64,000 nt of DNA, from NCBI RefSeq assembly GCF_900114615.1, contig NZ_FOTS01000010.1, forward strand, positions 1 through 64,000, in the 5' to 3' direction. A program made the translations under genes and the position numbers. The notes under the pieces were generated by a model. That model made no database searches, was not told the DNA's origin, and worked only from the letters and a program-made list of their open reading frames with translations. How positions within the stretch are numbered: the stretch's first letter is position 1; every line of letters starts with the position of its first letter. Shown piece after piece: positions 45,989 through 54,103 of this stretch. This stretch comes from Pelosinus propionicus DSM 13327. Lineage in GTDB: Bacteria > Bacillota > Negativicutes > DSM-13327.

Positions 45989-46678
45989 TTAATAACAATC
46001 ATCAATAATTTCGCATCCGCTTTTTGTAAAGGCTTCATCGGAATAAGCCGACCGATCTAATGTACCTGCCTCAATAGCCTTAAATGTTTTATGCTCTGCA
46101 TCAGACTTAGCTTTTGCCTTTGCCGCAATTACCTCTGCATCTCTAGGAGAAATAACAACAATACCGTCTCCATCACCGACCAGAATATCACCAGGGTTTA
46201 CAACCATTCCTCCACAGCTTACTGGAACATTGATTTCCCCTGGACCATCTTTATAAGGTCCCTTCGGTGTAATCCCTGCTGCATAAATCGCCAAGTCCAT
46301 TTTCTTCAATGCATCAGCATCCCGTACTGCTCCATCAATGACTACGCCAGCAAGTCCTTTTTTCAAGACCTGTCTCATCATAATTTCGCCTGTTACCGAA
46401 TTTGTTATATCTCCTTGCACATCCACAACAATGACATCTCCTGGCTGTGCTAAATCAATTGCCTTATGAAACATTCTATTATCACCAATTCGCGCTCTCA
46501 CCGTAAAGGCTGTGCCTAATAGTGGTGTATCATTTAAAGGCTTAATACGTGCATCTACGCAAAAGAACCGATTCATCACATCAGCAATATTTGCAGCTGG
46601 AAGCCCTCTGAATAACTCTACTACTTCCTTACTTGGACGATTTACTTTGGTATAAATTCGAAATCCTGCATTTGACAT
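45989..46678 (-). CDS. RraA-family aldolase/decarboxylase (HMG-aldolase-like)
   Basis: The 229-aa protein belongs to the RraA/DlpA family (formerly annotated as dimethylmenaquinone methyltransferase). Signatures are LPAANIADVMNR, GTAFTVRARIGDN, QPGDVIVVDVQGD, GLAGVVIDGAVRDADALKKMD (metal and pyruvate-binding R-D) and PGDILVGDGDGIVVI. Such proteins include 4-hydroxy-4-methyl-2-oxoglutarate aldolase and oxaloacetate decarboxylase. The start is ATG 46678, 9 nt from AGGAG. A -24/-12 promoter sits about 85 nt upstream, so this is its own sigma-54-dependent unit. Substrate unproven; a 2-oxo acid cleavage fits the island. Confidence 0.85.
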   Translation of the reverse strand: MSNAGFRIYTKVNRPSKEVVELFRGLPAANIADVMNRFFCVDARIKPLNDTPLLGTAFTVRARIGDNRMFHKAIDLAQPGDVIVVDVQGDITNSVTGEIMMRQVLKKGLAGVVIDGAVRDADALKKMDLAIYAAGITPKGPYKDGPGEINVPVSCGGMVVNPGDILVGDGDGIVVISPRDAEVIAAKAKAKSDAEHKTFKAIEAGTLDRSAYSDEAFTKSGCEIIDDCY

Positions 46679-46763
46679 AATCATTCACTCCTTATTTATT
46701 GGTTTTAGTTTACTACCATGAATCGTTGTTGCACTGATCATTATTAGATCAACTTTTATTATG

Positions 46764-46781
46764 TGTTGCACAAATCATGCC
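46764..46781 (-). promoter_or_regulatory. Sigma-54 promoter of the RraA-family gene
   Basis: On the minus strand TTGGCATGATTTGTGCAA fits the -24/-12 consensus. Upstream motifs at 46925-46948 lie about 150 bp away, as expected for an enhancer. Confidence 0.85.
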
Positions 46782-46924
46782 AACTTTTATATAAACTATA
46801 CAAAAATATATAACAGGCTGTAATTCCGCAAATTTACTGACTTTATACACCACAATGATACAGTCAAAGACCGAGACCACTACTCAGTTCTCCGCTGTTG
46901 TTGCAGTCAATGTAACTTATAGTC

Positions 46925-46948
46925 GCAAATAGCTATATCTTGCTACAT
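46925..46948 (-). promoter_or_regulatory. Upstream activating motifs of the RraA promoter
   Basis: GCAAATAGCTA (46925-46935) and TTGCTACAT (46940-46948) are repeated exactly at 51703-51713 and 51675-51683, before another island promoter. They are the likely binding sites of one or both sigma-54 regulators. Confidence 0.65.
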
Positions 46949-46976
46949 TTTTTAATGACCGTAGGTATTATATCAT

Positions 46977-48119
46977 TTAGCGCCCCCTAGTAAATACAAT
47001 ATTCGATGGGCTTGCACTTTTTATTACTTGCCCTGTTGGTTCAAGCATGCCATCCTTTTTAATATGAAATACCACAATGGAATCACTATCTTGATTGGCT
47101 ACATAAAGCATATTACAGAAAGGATCAATGGTAAAAAATCTCGGTGTTTTCCCATGAGTAGACTGCCAGCCAATTGCAGTTAACATACCAGTGTCTTGAT
47201 TCACATGGAACATACTAATACTATCGTGACCGCGATTGGAAACATATACATAGTTGCCAGAAGGGACTACCACAATTTCAGCACTAACATTAGCATCTTT
47301 CAAATTTACTGGCAATGTAGTTATGATCTGAATCGGCTTTAATTCACCGCTTGCTGCATCAAACTGATACGTAGAGACAGTAGAATCAAGTTCATTAGCA
47401 ACATATACATACGGTCTATAAGGATAAAAAGCCAAATGACGCGGACCTGCTCCTGGATGTGCTGCTACAAAAAAAGGATGATTTTCGATTAATCTGCCGT
47501 TTTCTTTGTCAAATCGATAAACAAATATTCGGTCTAGACCTTTATCCGGCACGATAATAAATTCTCCCGTACTATCAAAATGAACATGATGAGGATGCGA
47601 AGAGGTCTGCTGAATAGGATGTGGTCCTCGTCCATCCGGCAATTGAACTAAAGTACACACTGACCCCAGCGACCCATCCTCCTGCCTGGGAAGCACGGCT
47701 AAATTACCCGAAGAATAATTTGCCACAATAATGTAACGGTTATCTGGATCTACCGTGCTTGCAACCCCATTTTTCCCGTGTGTTGGCTGTTCATTGAGCA
47801 AAGTAAGTTTCCCAGAGGTTTTATCTAGGGCAAAAGAAGATATTAACTCACCATCGCCATGGGCAGCATAAAGAAATTGCTGATAACGGTCTAATAGCAG
47901 CCAGGAAGGATTTATACTTTTATAAAGTTGAACCTGATGCCAAACTCCCGATTCTTCAATTTGATAAACGCCAATTCCTTCCCCGCGACCGTCACGATCA
48001 CTAGAAGTATAGCATCCCACATAGGCAAAGTTAGGCGCATTAAAAACGTCTGACGATTGTGCTGTTACACAGGTATTCACAGGCAAGCAATCCTTTCTTA
48101 CTATTCTTTCAGCATCCAC
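46977..48119 (-). CDS. Lactonase family protein (YbhE/Pgl-type seven-bladed propeller)
   Basis: The 380-aa protein fits the 6-phosphogluconolactonase/lactonase beta-propeller family, with repeated blade motifs such as FAYVGCYTS, GEGIGVYQI, KSINPSWLLLD, QTSSHPHHVHFD, GAGPRHLAFYP, YVYVANELDSTVS and PRFFTIDP. Such enzymes open sugar-acid or hydroxyacid lactones. The start is GTG 48119 with GGAGGAG 6 nt before it. It is last in the operon from 51487, after the carriers, which fits hydrolysis of an incoming lactone. No secretion signal is seen. Confidence 0.87.
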   Translation of the reverse strand: MDAERIVRKDCLPVNTCVTAQSSDVFNAPNFAYVGCYTSSDRDGRGEGIGVYQIEESGVWHQVQLYKSINPSWLLLDRYQQFLYAAHGDGELISSFALDKTSGKLTLLNEQPTHGKNGVASTVDPDNRYIIVANYSSGNLAVLPRQEDGSLGSVCTLVQLPDGRGPHPIQQTSSHPHHVHFDSTGEFIIVPDKGLDRIFVYRFDKENGRLIENHPFFVAAHPGAGPRHLAFYPYRPYVYVANELDSTVSTYQFDAASGELKPIQIITTLPVNLKDANVSAEIVVVPSGNYVYVSNRGHDSISMFHVNQDTGMLTAIGWQSTHGKTPRFFTIDPFCNMLYVANQDSDSIVVFHIKKDGMLEPTGQVIKSASPSNIVFTRGR

Positions 48120-48200
48120 GTTAGCTCCTCCATGCTATTCATTAATGCCCTTTAAACCTGCAACTCTTTTTACTATCCAGTTCCCTTACTTTTTCCAGAT

Positions 48201-49568
48201 TTATTTAAAAGCAAATACTTGCATGATGATCCAAGGAGCAGCAAAATAAGACATAAATTGCACACCCACATTAAATCCGAAATATTTATTGAGTACACCA
48301 CTGAAAATTCCCATTAAAATAGTAATTACAATTCCTGCTCCTTGCGCTTCAAAATAAGATAAAACAACGGTAAGCCCTGCAAACATTGTTAAAACTGCTT
48401 CCTGGCTGATATTGCGCATGACCCATACACTGGCAGGACGTGCATAATTCATTGCAAGAGGATAAGCAATGATAGAAGCAATGGCAACGGCAAGTAATGC
48501 ATACCAAAAGAACTGTGCTGTTGTCATCATGTGATGCAAATTGTGTTGAGGGGTCATCATTGGCGGTGCATTGAATAAAGGAAATGCGGCTCCCATAGCC
48601 ACCGAGCTCAATGGCAGGCCAAAAGCAACGAGAGGAATTAAAATTTCTGCCATATAAGTACTTTCTGTAGCACTATTCATGACTGAAACACTTGTTATCA
48701 CTTTTTCGTAGAAGCTCTTTATCTTGGAACGCACAACTTCTCCTACAATAATCGTCATGCCAACGGCACTGGCCGTAAATGTTATCGCTGAAAAAATCGC
48801 AGCATAAAAGGTATATAACTTTTGTTTTCTTGATAATATTTTCAAAGGGTTAGGAAAATAACCAGACCACGTTTTCAAGTCAGGTGCCAGCCAAAATGTC
48901 TTAGGTGAGTCCACTGCTACCCGAGAGCGAGAAATAGGAGATAATGCTGCCAACAAGTCTGCAAATAATGGTCCCATAGCAATACCCAGGAAAACGCAGA
49001 TGACAACACTTCCCCCCGTGGCAGCAATCGCCATTTTATTTAAACCTTGAACAAAAAATGTAAATGGTATGATTAAAGCAATACTAGCCCATTTGCCAGG
49101 GGAAGTATATCCCACACCAACAGCGACTATCGTGAAAATTGCACCAGCCCATACCTTGACAACATCTCCAAAGGGTGCCAGAACCAAGGCAAACCCAATG
49201 GAAATGGGCACCGAGATGAATGCTCCCAGCACACCAGCTGAAATCATTTTTTGCAGCGCAATGTGGGGAAGTCCTAAGCGCCGTAATATAGAACATGGCT
49301 CAATCATAGGCACAGCCAGTGTATCACCGGGGACACCTAACAATGCCGTCGGTATCGTGTGAATCAAATGCTTGGCTACCACAGCTGCCATACAAAAGGT
49401 AAATACAGCCACTGGAGGAACTCCGATAAAAACAAGGAGCAAGGTAGCTGGTGCAATTGTAGCAGTCTCTGTTGTACCAGCAATCAGACCAACCCCAACA
49501 AATATTATGGCACCCAAAAGGGCACCACCCAGTCCCCATGCAATTTGAAATAAAATATCAGCTTCCAT
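48201..49568 (-). CDS. TctA-like tripartite tricarboxylate transporter permease
   Basis: The 455-aa protein has about 10-12 membrane segments and TctA/DUF112 signatures: TATIAPATLLLVFIGVPPVAVF, LIHTIPTALLGVPGDTLAVPMIEPCS and LGIAMGPLFADLLAALSP. TctA normally works with TctB and a TctC periplasmic binding protein; no TctC is here. Its start directly abuts the stop of the small membrane protein (49569-50000), so the two probably form a complex. It is a third carrier in a cluster already holding DASS symporters. Substrate unknown. Confidence 0.85.
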   Translation of the reverse strand: MEADILFQIAWGLGGALLGAIIFVGVGLIAGTTETATIAPATLLLVFIGVPPVAVFTFCMAAVVAKHLIHTIPTALLGVPGDTLAVPMIEPCSILRRLGLPHIALQKMISAGVLGAFISVPISIGFALVLAPFGDVVKVWAGAIFTIVAVGVGYTSPGKWASIALIIPFTFFVQGLNKMAIAATGGSVVICVFLGIAMGPLFADLLAALSPISRSRVAVDSPKTFWLAPDLKTWSGYFPNPLKILSRKQKLYTFYAAIFSAITFTASAVGMTIIVGEVVRSKIKSFYEKVITSVSVMNSATESTYMAEILIPLVAFGLPLSSVAMGAAFPLFNAPPMMTPQHNLHHMMTTAQFFWYALLAVAIASIIAYPLAMNYARPASVWVMRNISQEAVLTMFAGLTVVLSYFEAQGAGIVITILMGIFSGVLNKYFGFNVGVQFMSYFAAPWIIMQVFAFK

Positions 49569-50000
49569 TTACTCCCCTCCTTTTTTTGAGTGCTGCAAAT
49601 TACCAGCAAATAATTCATATAGTTTCAACTGATGCATTTCCGCAATTACATCGGACGGCACTTCTTTTAAATATTCTGCCTCTTTCTGAAGATTGATCTG
49701 AAAGCTTTCCAATACAGAATCTAAATCAATACCGCCCTCTTCTTCCATTAAAATGCGCTTTGCTTTACTCCTTTTGGCAACGATAGCTCCAGCAGCAATA
49801 CACCCTGCAATACCAAAAATTAATCCATACCCCATCACTAATCCCTTTTCTAGACTCCCATGAAAAGTCTGGAGATACCATAAACCACCTTTTAAACTTA
49901 TAAAGCCTAGTACCCCGCCTAACAACAAACCAACTAAAAGGTCTTTAAACGCTACCGTATCGCCCCAAATGGTCAGTAAGTCTTGTTGTTTTTCTTGCAT
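49569..50000 (-). CDS. Small membrane protein partnered with the TctA-like permease
   Basis: The 143-aa protein has two membrane segments (about 19-40, KDLLVGLLLGGVLGFISL, and 55-75, MGYGLIFGIAGCIAAGAIV), then a charged, probably cytoplasmic tail with ESFQINLQKEAEYLKEVPSD. It does not show a clear TctB pattern (which has four or five segments). Translation is coupled to the TctA-like gene: the stop is followed immediately by the next ATG. GGAGG lies 6-7 nt before ATG 50000. It may be an unusual TctB replacement or an accessory stabiliser; no family recognised. Confidence 0.7.
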   Translation of the reverse strand: MQEKQQDLLTIWGDTVAFKDLLVGLLLGGVLGFISLKGGLWYLQTFHGSLEKGLVMGYGLIFGIAGCIAAGAIVAKRSKAKRILMEEEGGIDLDSVLESFQINLQKEAEYLKEVPSDVIAEMHQLKLYELFAGNLQHSKKGGE

Positions 50001-50032
50001 AAAATCCTCCTTATGTGTAAAAAATCAAATAA

Positions 50033-51487
50033 TCAAAATAGTCCCAGCCAACGCCAATACGTTGCTGCGCATAGAGCATAAACGAGGCAAGCCATGGCTG
50101 AAATAACAATACCGACCCTTGGGTAATCTTCCATACGCAGCTTACCTGTTCCATATACCAAAATATTAGGTAACGTGCTATAAAACATCAGCACTGGATA
50201 GCCGCCAATAATCATACCCGCTGGCAATGCCAGAACAACTGGCGGAATATTTGCCTCGACCGCTAAAGCTAAAACGATAGGCAGAAGAGCCGTAGCCATC
50301 GCTGTAGTGCCGACAAAGAAAATATGCAAATATTGCACGACGAACATAACAACAATTAACAATAATAGTACAGAAAATGAATGCAGACCTAATGCACTAA
50401 ATATGGTTACGGCCAACCACTTCGCAGCACCAGTCTTCATTAGAATATCTCCCATGGCTATGCCGCCGCCTGCAACCAGAACAATTTGCCAAGATACTCC
50501 TTTTTGTGCATCCGACCATTTTAGAACACCAAACCTCGGTAAAAATAGCATAACAACCCCAACTAAACAGGTCACAAGAACGTCGATCTTTGTCCACTCT
50601 CCAGTCATCCAAAAAACGATAACACCAATAAAAACAGCCAAAGTACGCTTCTCTTCTGCGCTCATTGGACCAGCTTCTTGCAATCGTTTCTGGATATACT
50701 CCGTACCTCCAGGAATTTCAGGATGTTCTGGCTTATAGGTTCTAAAAACGTACCACCAAGTGAAGAGTGTCATCAAAAAGGCTGGCGGCAGACCATATAT
50801 TAACCATTTTGTATAGGATATTGCAGGACCGCCTGACTTGATAATGAAATCTACAGTTACAGGATTAGGAACTGTGGATGTAAGAATTCCCGCACTAATG
50901 GTAGCATTGGTAAAGGCTAATGTTAAGAGCAGTGCTACACCAAAATTAGAGCGTCCCTGAACCTGAAACAAATCAATAATTCCTAAACATACGGGAAGCA
51001 TAATAGCTGTTCGCGCAGTAGCTGATGGGACTAAGAAAGCAAGGCAAATATTGACTAACACAATTCCCAATGTAATATTACGAGTACTGCTGCCAATTTT
51101 CGAAAGAATAACGTAGGTAATCCGCTCTGCCAATTTGGTCTTAACCATAGCTGTCGCTAATATAAAAGCCCCTACAAGTAAATAGACCGATGAAGAAGCA
51201 AAACCCTCAAGTGCACCTTTTAAATTGACTACTCCTAACAATACTGCTAAAGGTACAACTGCCAGACTAGTAATTGCCAGCGGCATAGCCTCCGTTAAAT
51301 ACAAAGCAAATATTCCAGAAAATAATATGAGCGCCTTTTTTCCAACAAGTGAAAGAGCAACCGGATTGGGTGCGAGCCAGACTACTATCATGCAAACAAT
51401 CGCTAATGGCACTCCCCAAGTTAAACGTAATTCTTCAATCCGTGCTCCCCAATCATTTGTTGTCGGAGCATCTGCTTTGATTGACAT
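50033..51487 (-). CDS. DASS/SLC13 family organic-anion:sodium symporter (second)
   Basis: The 484-aa protein has about 12-14 membrane segments. It shares the fold and motifs of the DASS family: LTEAMPLAITSLAVVPLAVLLGV, LVPSATARTAIMLPVCLGI, VLVAGGGIAMGDILMKTGAAKWL, and PILVYGT-like segments near the C-terminus. It is the first gene of the operon driven by the promoter at 51545-51562, followed at 32 nt by the small membrane protein and TctA-like genes. AGGAGG precedes ATG 51487. It probably imports the dicarboxylate-like inducer or substrate. Confidence 0.9.
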   Translation of the reverse strand: MSIKADAPTTNDWGARIEELRLTWGVPLAIVCMIVVWLAPNPVALSLVGKKALILFSGIFALYLTEAMPLAITSLAVVPLAVLLGVVNLKGALEGFASSSVYLLVGAFILATAMVKTKLAERITYVILSKIGSSTRNITLGIVLVNICLAFLVPSATARTAIMLPVCLGIIDLFQVQGRSNFGVALLLTLAFTNATISAGILTSTVPNPVTVDFIIKSGGPAISYTKWLIYGLPPAFLMTLFTWWYVFRTYKPEHPEIPGGTEYIQKRLQEAGPMSAEEKRTLAVFIGVIVFWMTGEWTKIDVLVTCLVGVVMLFLPRFGVLKWSDAQKGVSWQIVLVAGGGIAMGDILMKTGAAKWLAVTIFSALGLHSFSVLLLLIVVMFVVQYLHIFFVGTTAMATALLPIVLALAVEANIPPVVLALPAGMIIGGYPVLMFYSTLPNILVYGTGKLRMEDYPRVGIVISAMACLVYALCAATYWRWLGLF

Positions 51488-51544
51488 ATTTCTTCCTCCT
51501 ATTTTTATATTTCCTACTCACTATTATTGTGATTCCTTCATATA

Positions 51545-51562
51545 TTGCACGAACTATGCCAA
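51545..51562 (-). promoter_or_regulatory. Sigma-54 promoter of the DASS/TctA/lactonase operon
   Basis: On the minus strand TTGGCATAGTTCGTGCAA matches the -24/-12 consensus. It lies 58-75 nt upstream of the operon start. TTGCTACAT (51675) and GCAAATAGCTA (51703) lie 115-165 bp upstream of it. Confidence 0.87.
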
Positions 51563-51674
51563 CCCTGAAGCTTGTTGCAAGAAAAATGTAAAACGGTAGA
51601 ATTGCGCAAATTCATTGACTTTAAGCATAGATACATTCATTAGAAAAAAAATACTTAAGCAAAACGACTTTGAA

Positions 51675-51713
51675 TTGCTACATCTTTTTGTTATAGGATG
51701 ATGCAAATAGCTA
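51675..51713 (-). promoter_or_regulatory. Upstream activating motifs of the DASS/TctA operon
   Basis: Exact copies of TTGCTACAT and GCAAATAGCTA, also present before the RraA promoter. The order is reversed relative to 46925-46948, which suggests independently acting binding sites. Confidence 0.6.
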
Positions 51714-51741
51714 CAATTCGCTAATATCCTTTACGTTGCGA

Positions 51742-51789
51742 ATGCACAAAGGATCTAAAGCCCCTCAAGGCTTTAGATCCTTTGTGCAT
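51742..51789 (-). terminator. Hairpin after the hydroxyacid dehydrogenase gene
   Basis: ATGCACAAAGGATCTAAAGCC and its exact complement flank a CCTCAA loop. It is about 25 nt past the stop at 51816. There is no T-run after it, but the stem is very stable. Confidence 0.65.
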
Positions 51790-51815
51790 TGCAGCAAACA
51801 CCATATTATCCTTTT

Positions 51816-52784
51816 TTAAAAATACTTAGCGTTAACAAAATCTGTTTTTAGAAGAGGTTCTTCCTTACTGATCTTTATGATATTTTCGATACAACGCTTA
51901 GCCATGCTGAAATTTACATCCATCGTACTACCTCCCATATGAGGAGTTAGCACAATATTATCGAGTGCAAGCAAAGGACCGTTTGCATCAGGTGGCTCAT
52001 GCTCAACCACATCCAGTCCAGCACCTAAAATCTGCTTATTTTGCAGTGCTTCTACAAGATCCTCTTCTTTAATGATCGCACCTCTCGCGGTGTTAATAAT
52101 AATAGCATTTGGTTTCATTAACTCAATGGTGTCTTTACAAATCAAATGTCGGGTATTTTCCATCAAAGGCACATGTAAACTTATTATATCGGATGTCTTT
52201 AATAATTCTTCCAATTCAACATAGTTTACTCCCCATTTTTCTTCTTCTTCAAGAGGTTGCCTAAACGCATCATAATACTGTACGTTAGCCCCAAAAGCTT
52301 GTACTTTCTTAGCTACCAGCTTGCCTATACTACCAAAGCCAATAAGTCCAACCGTTTTGCCATCAATAACATACGATGTACTCGCAATCCCTGCTTCTCC
52401 CCGCCACTTCCCCGCAAGAACATTATTATGCAAGCGTGGTAGTTTACGATAAACAGCCAGCATAAGCAACACAGCCATTTCCGACACGGACGGGGCATTC
52501 ATACCCGAGGTAATGGCTACCGGAATCTTTCTTTTTGCTGCTGCTTCAATATCTACGGTATCAAATCCAACGCCCCAGCGTTGGATTAATTTTAAATTGG
52601 GGATCGAATTAATGATCGCGTCTTTCATTGTAAGGGTTCTTAAAATAATATAATTGACATCGTGTAGTGCAGAGTATTCGCTCTCTGCAGTAATCTCCTT
52701 GATCGTAAAATCATTTGGAATTCCTTTATATAGTAACTCTTTAATTTGTGGATCATAGGGTCCAATCAGTGCAATTTTTTTCAT
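51816..52784 (-). CDS. D-isomer-specific 2-hydroxyacid dehydrogenase family protein
   Basis: The 322-aa NAD-dependent enzyme follows the phosphoglycerate-dehydrogenase/formate-dehydrogenase fold: VGLIGFGSIGKLVAKKV (Rossmann glycines near 150), a PNAIIINTARGAIIKEEDLVEAL segment with the catalytic Arg nearby, AGLDVVEHEPPDANGPLL, and LTPHMGGSTMDV (catalytic His). The start is ATG 52784 behind GGAGG; the frame start at 52799 lies inside that site. It is the second gene of the DUF6282 operon. Stereospecificity is opposite to most LDH2-family enzymes, a contrast of interest with the 39490 gene. Confidence 0.88.
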   Translation of the reverse strand: MKKIALIGPYDPQIKELLYKGIPNDFTIKEITAESEYSALHDVNYIILRTLTMKDAIINSIPNLKLIQRWGVGFDTVDIEAAAKRKIPVAITSGMNAPSVSEMAVLLMLAVYRKLPRLHNNVLAGKWRGEAGIASTSYVIDGKTVGLIGFGSIGKLVAKKVQAFGANVQYYDAFRQPLEEEEKWGVNYVELEELLKTSDIISLHVPLMENTRHLICKDTIELMKPNAIIINTARGAIIKEEDLVEALQNKQILGAGLDVVEHEPPDANGPLLALDNIVLTPHMGGSTMDVNFSMAKRCIENIIKISKEEPLLKTDFVNAKYF

Positions 52785-52809
52785 GACAATTTCCTCCATG
52801 TATTTAAAT

Positions 52810-53724
52810 TTATAATGCCAAACCTAATAACTCTACTTGATTTTTTCTTACCATATAGGCAAGCTCTTCTTCTGAAAAGCCTTCTGCTAATAATGCCTTT
52901 AGCATCATACGAAACCCTTCAATCGGAGCAGGATTGTGCATCTGACCAAAGTCAGTTGCCATAATGCATTTTTTAACACCAACTGCTCGTATCGCTTCTA
53001 CAAAATCACTAATAGGAATATTTGCGTGCCGAGGTAAAGAAGCAACCCATGTATGTTCTATATATGCCCCCATTTGTGCTAACTGTATTTGGTCTTTTAC
53101 ACTAAGTCGTGTACCTACATTTTCACTAAGAGGATGTGTTATTACCATCTTCTTAACACCTTTTTCTGCCGCCATTCCAATTAAGGTAAAAATCTCTTGT
53201 CTAGAAAGATGTCCCGTTGCCAAAACCATTTCATGCTGCTTTATGATTTCAATAATTTCAATTACTTCAGGTAGTAATTCTCCATTATCCCTTAAAATTA
53301 CTAAATCATTCTGTCTTCTATCTTTGTCTGTTTTCTTCTTACTTGGATCGTTTCTCGCAGAATAGGTGGGCATCCAAACAACTTTAGATCCCAACGCTGC
53401 CTCTATTTCTACTGCCGCCGGATTTATCCCTCCTATACTTACATCCAAAGTGATCGCGCCAATCGCCAAGCAACCTCCTGCATATTTGTTGACTAATTGA
53501 GCAATCGCACCTGTACCACAGCTTTTATCTTTTAGTACTACAGCGCGCATTCCTACCATTCTTGCTGCTCGCACCACTTCAAACATATCCATTTTTCTTA
53601 GTGTTTTTCCATCTGGACCAGGATGAACATGAAATTCGATAGCTCCAGATAACAGGCTTTTGATGGTTGTTTCGCTGTCATTTACTATAGGTGCTTTGTT
53701 TGTCGTGCTCAAGCTCATTGGCAA
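52810..53724 (-). CDS. DUF6282 family metal-dependent hydrolase
   Basis: The roughly 304-aa protein shows an amidohydrolase/PHP-like metal site: IEFHVHPGPDG (HxH), VLKDKSCGTG (possible lysine), LATGHLSRQEI (His), VITHPLSENV (His) and MATDFGQMHNP (Asp). This fits the DUF6282 family, whose chemistry is not established. Start TTG 53724 or ATG 53718: AAGGA spacing fits the TTG, homology habit would favour the ATG. It is the first gene of an operon with the D-hydroxyacid dehydrogenase, behind a sigma-54 promoter. Confidence 0.8.
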   Translation of the reverse strand: MPMSLSTTNKAPIVNDSETTIKSLLSGAIEFHVHPGPDGKTLRKMDMFEVVRAARMVGMRAVVLKDKSCGTGAIAQLVNKYAGGCLAIGAITLDVSIGGINPAAVEIEAALGSKVVWMPTYSARNDPSKKKTDKDRRQNDLVILRDNGELLPEVIEIIEIIKQHEMVLATGHLSRQEIFTLIGMAAEKGVKKMVITHPLSENVGTRLSVKDQIQLAQMGAYIEHTWVASLPRHANIPISDFVEAIRAVGVKKCIMATDFGQMHNPAPIEGFRMMLKALLAEGFSEEELAYMVRKNQVELLGLAL

Positions 53725-53786
53725 TCATCATCCTTTCTAGCAAAAGTCCCTCTATAGCACAACAAGTTGTGTATATCAATTAAACA

Positions 53787-53803
53787 TGCATATCTTATGC
53801 CAA
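53787..53803 (-). promoter_or_regulatory. Sigma-54 promoter of the DUF6282 operon
   Basis: On the minus strand TTGGCATAAGATATGCA keeps the GG and GC elements at the correct spacing. TTGCTACGT (53842-53850) and TTGCTATAA (53937-53945) lie upstream. The remainder of the 53725-54039 gap shows no gene. Confidence 0.78.
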
Positions 53804-54039
53804 GATTAGGCTTTTATTTAATTTTTTTCAATCTCTTGATTTTGCTACGTTGAAGCTAACAGTTTTGCCGACAAAATGAAAAGAGACATAAGATATATCA
53901 GTTATTAGTAACATTTGCATTGCTAATTGATATATTTTGCTATAACATGGCACAAAGCGATGCATAAAAGCTACCAGTGATGCAGTGCCTTTAGGTAAAA
54001 CATATTTTTTCCGTGTCTACGTATTGGAACTGTATACAA

Positions 54040-54083
54040 AGCAATGTCCTTGATACCTCACAAGAAGGATCAAGGACATTGCT
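54040..54083 (-). terminator. Terminator of the second RND operon
   Basis: AGCAATGTCCTTGAT (54040-54054) pairs with ATCAAGGACATTGCT (54069-54083). It is about 20 nt past the RND stop codon; the T-run after it is short. Confidence 0.7.
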
Positions 54084-54103
54084 CTTTAAACAGTATATAT
54101 GTC

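Noticed and set aside
53946-53966. Possible + strand sigma-54 promoter (TGGCACAAAGCGATGCAT)
   Set aside because: The GG-to-GC distance is one base too long and no + strand gene follows.
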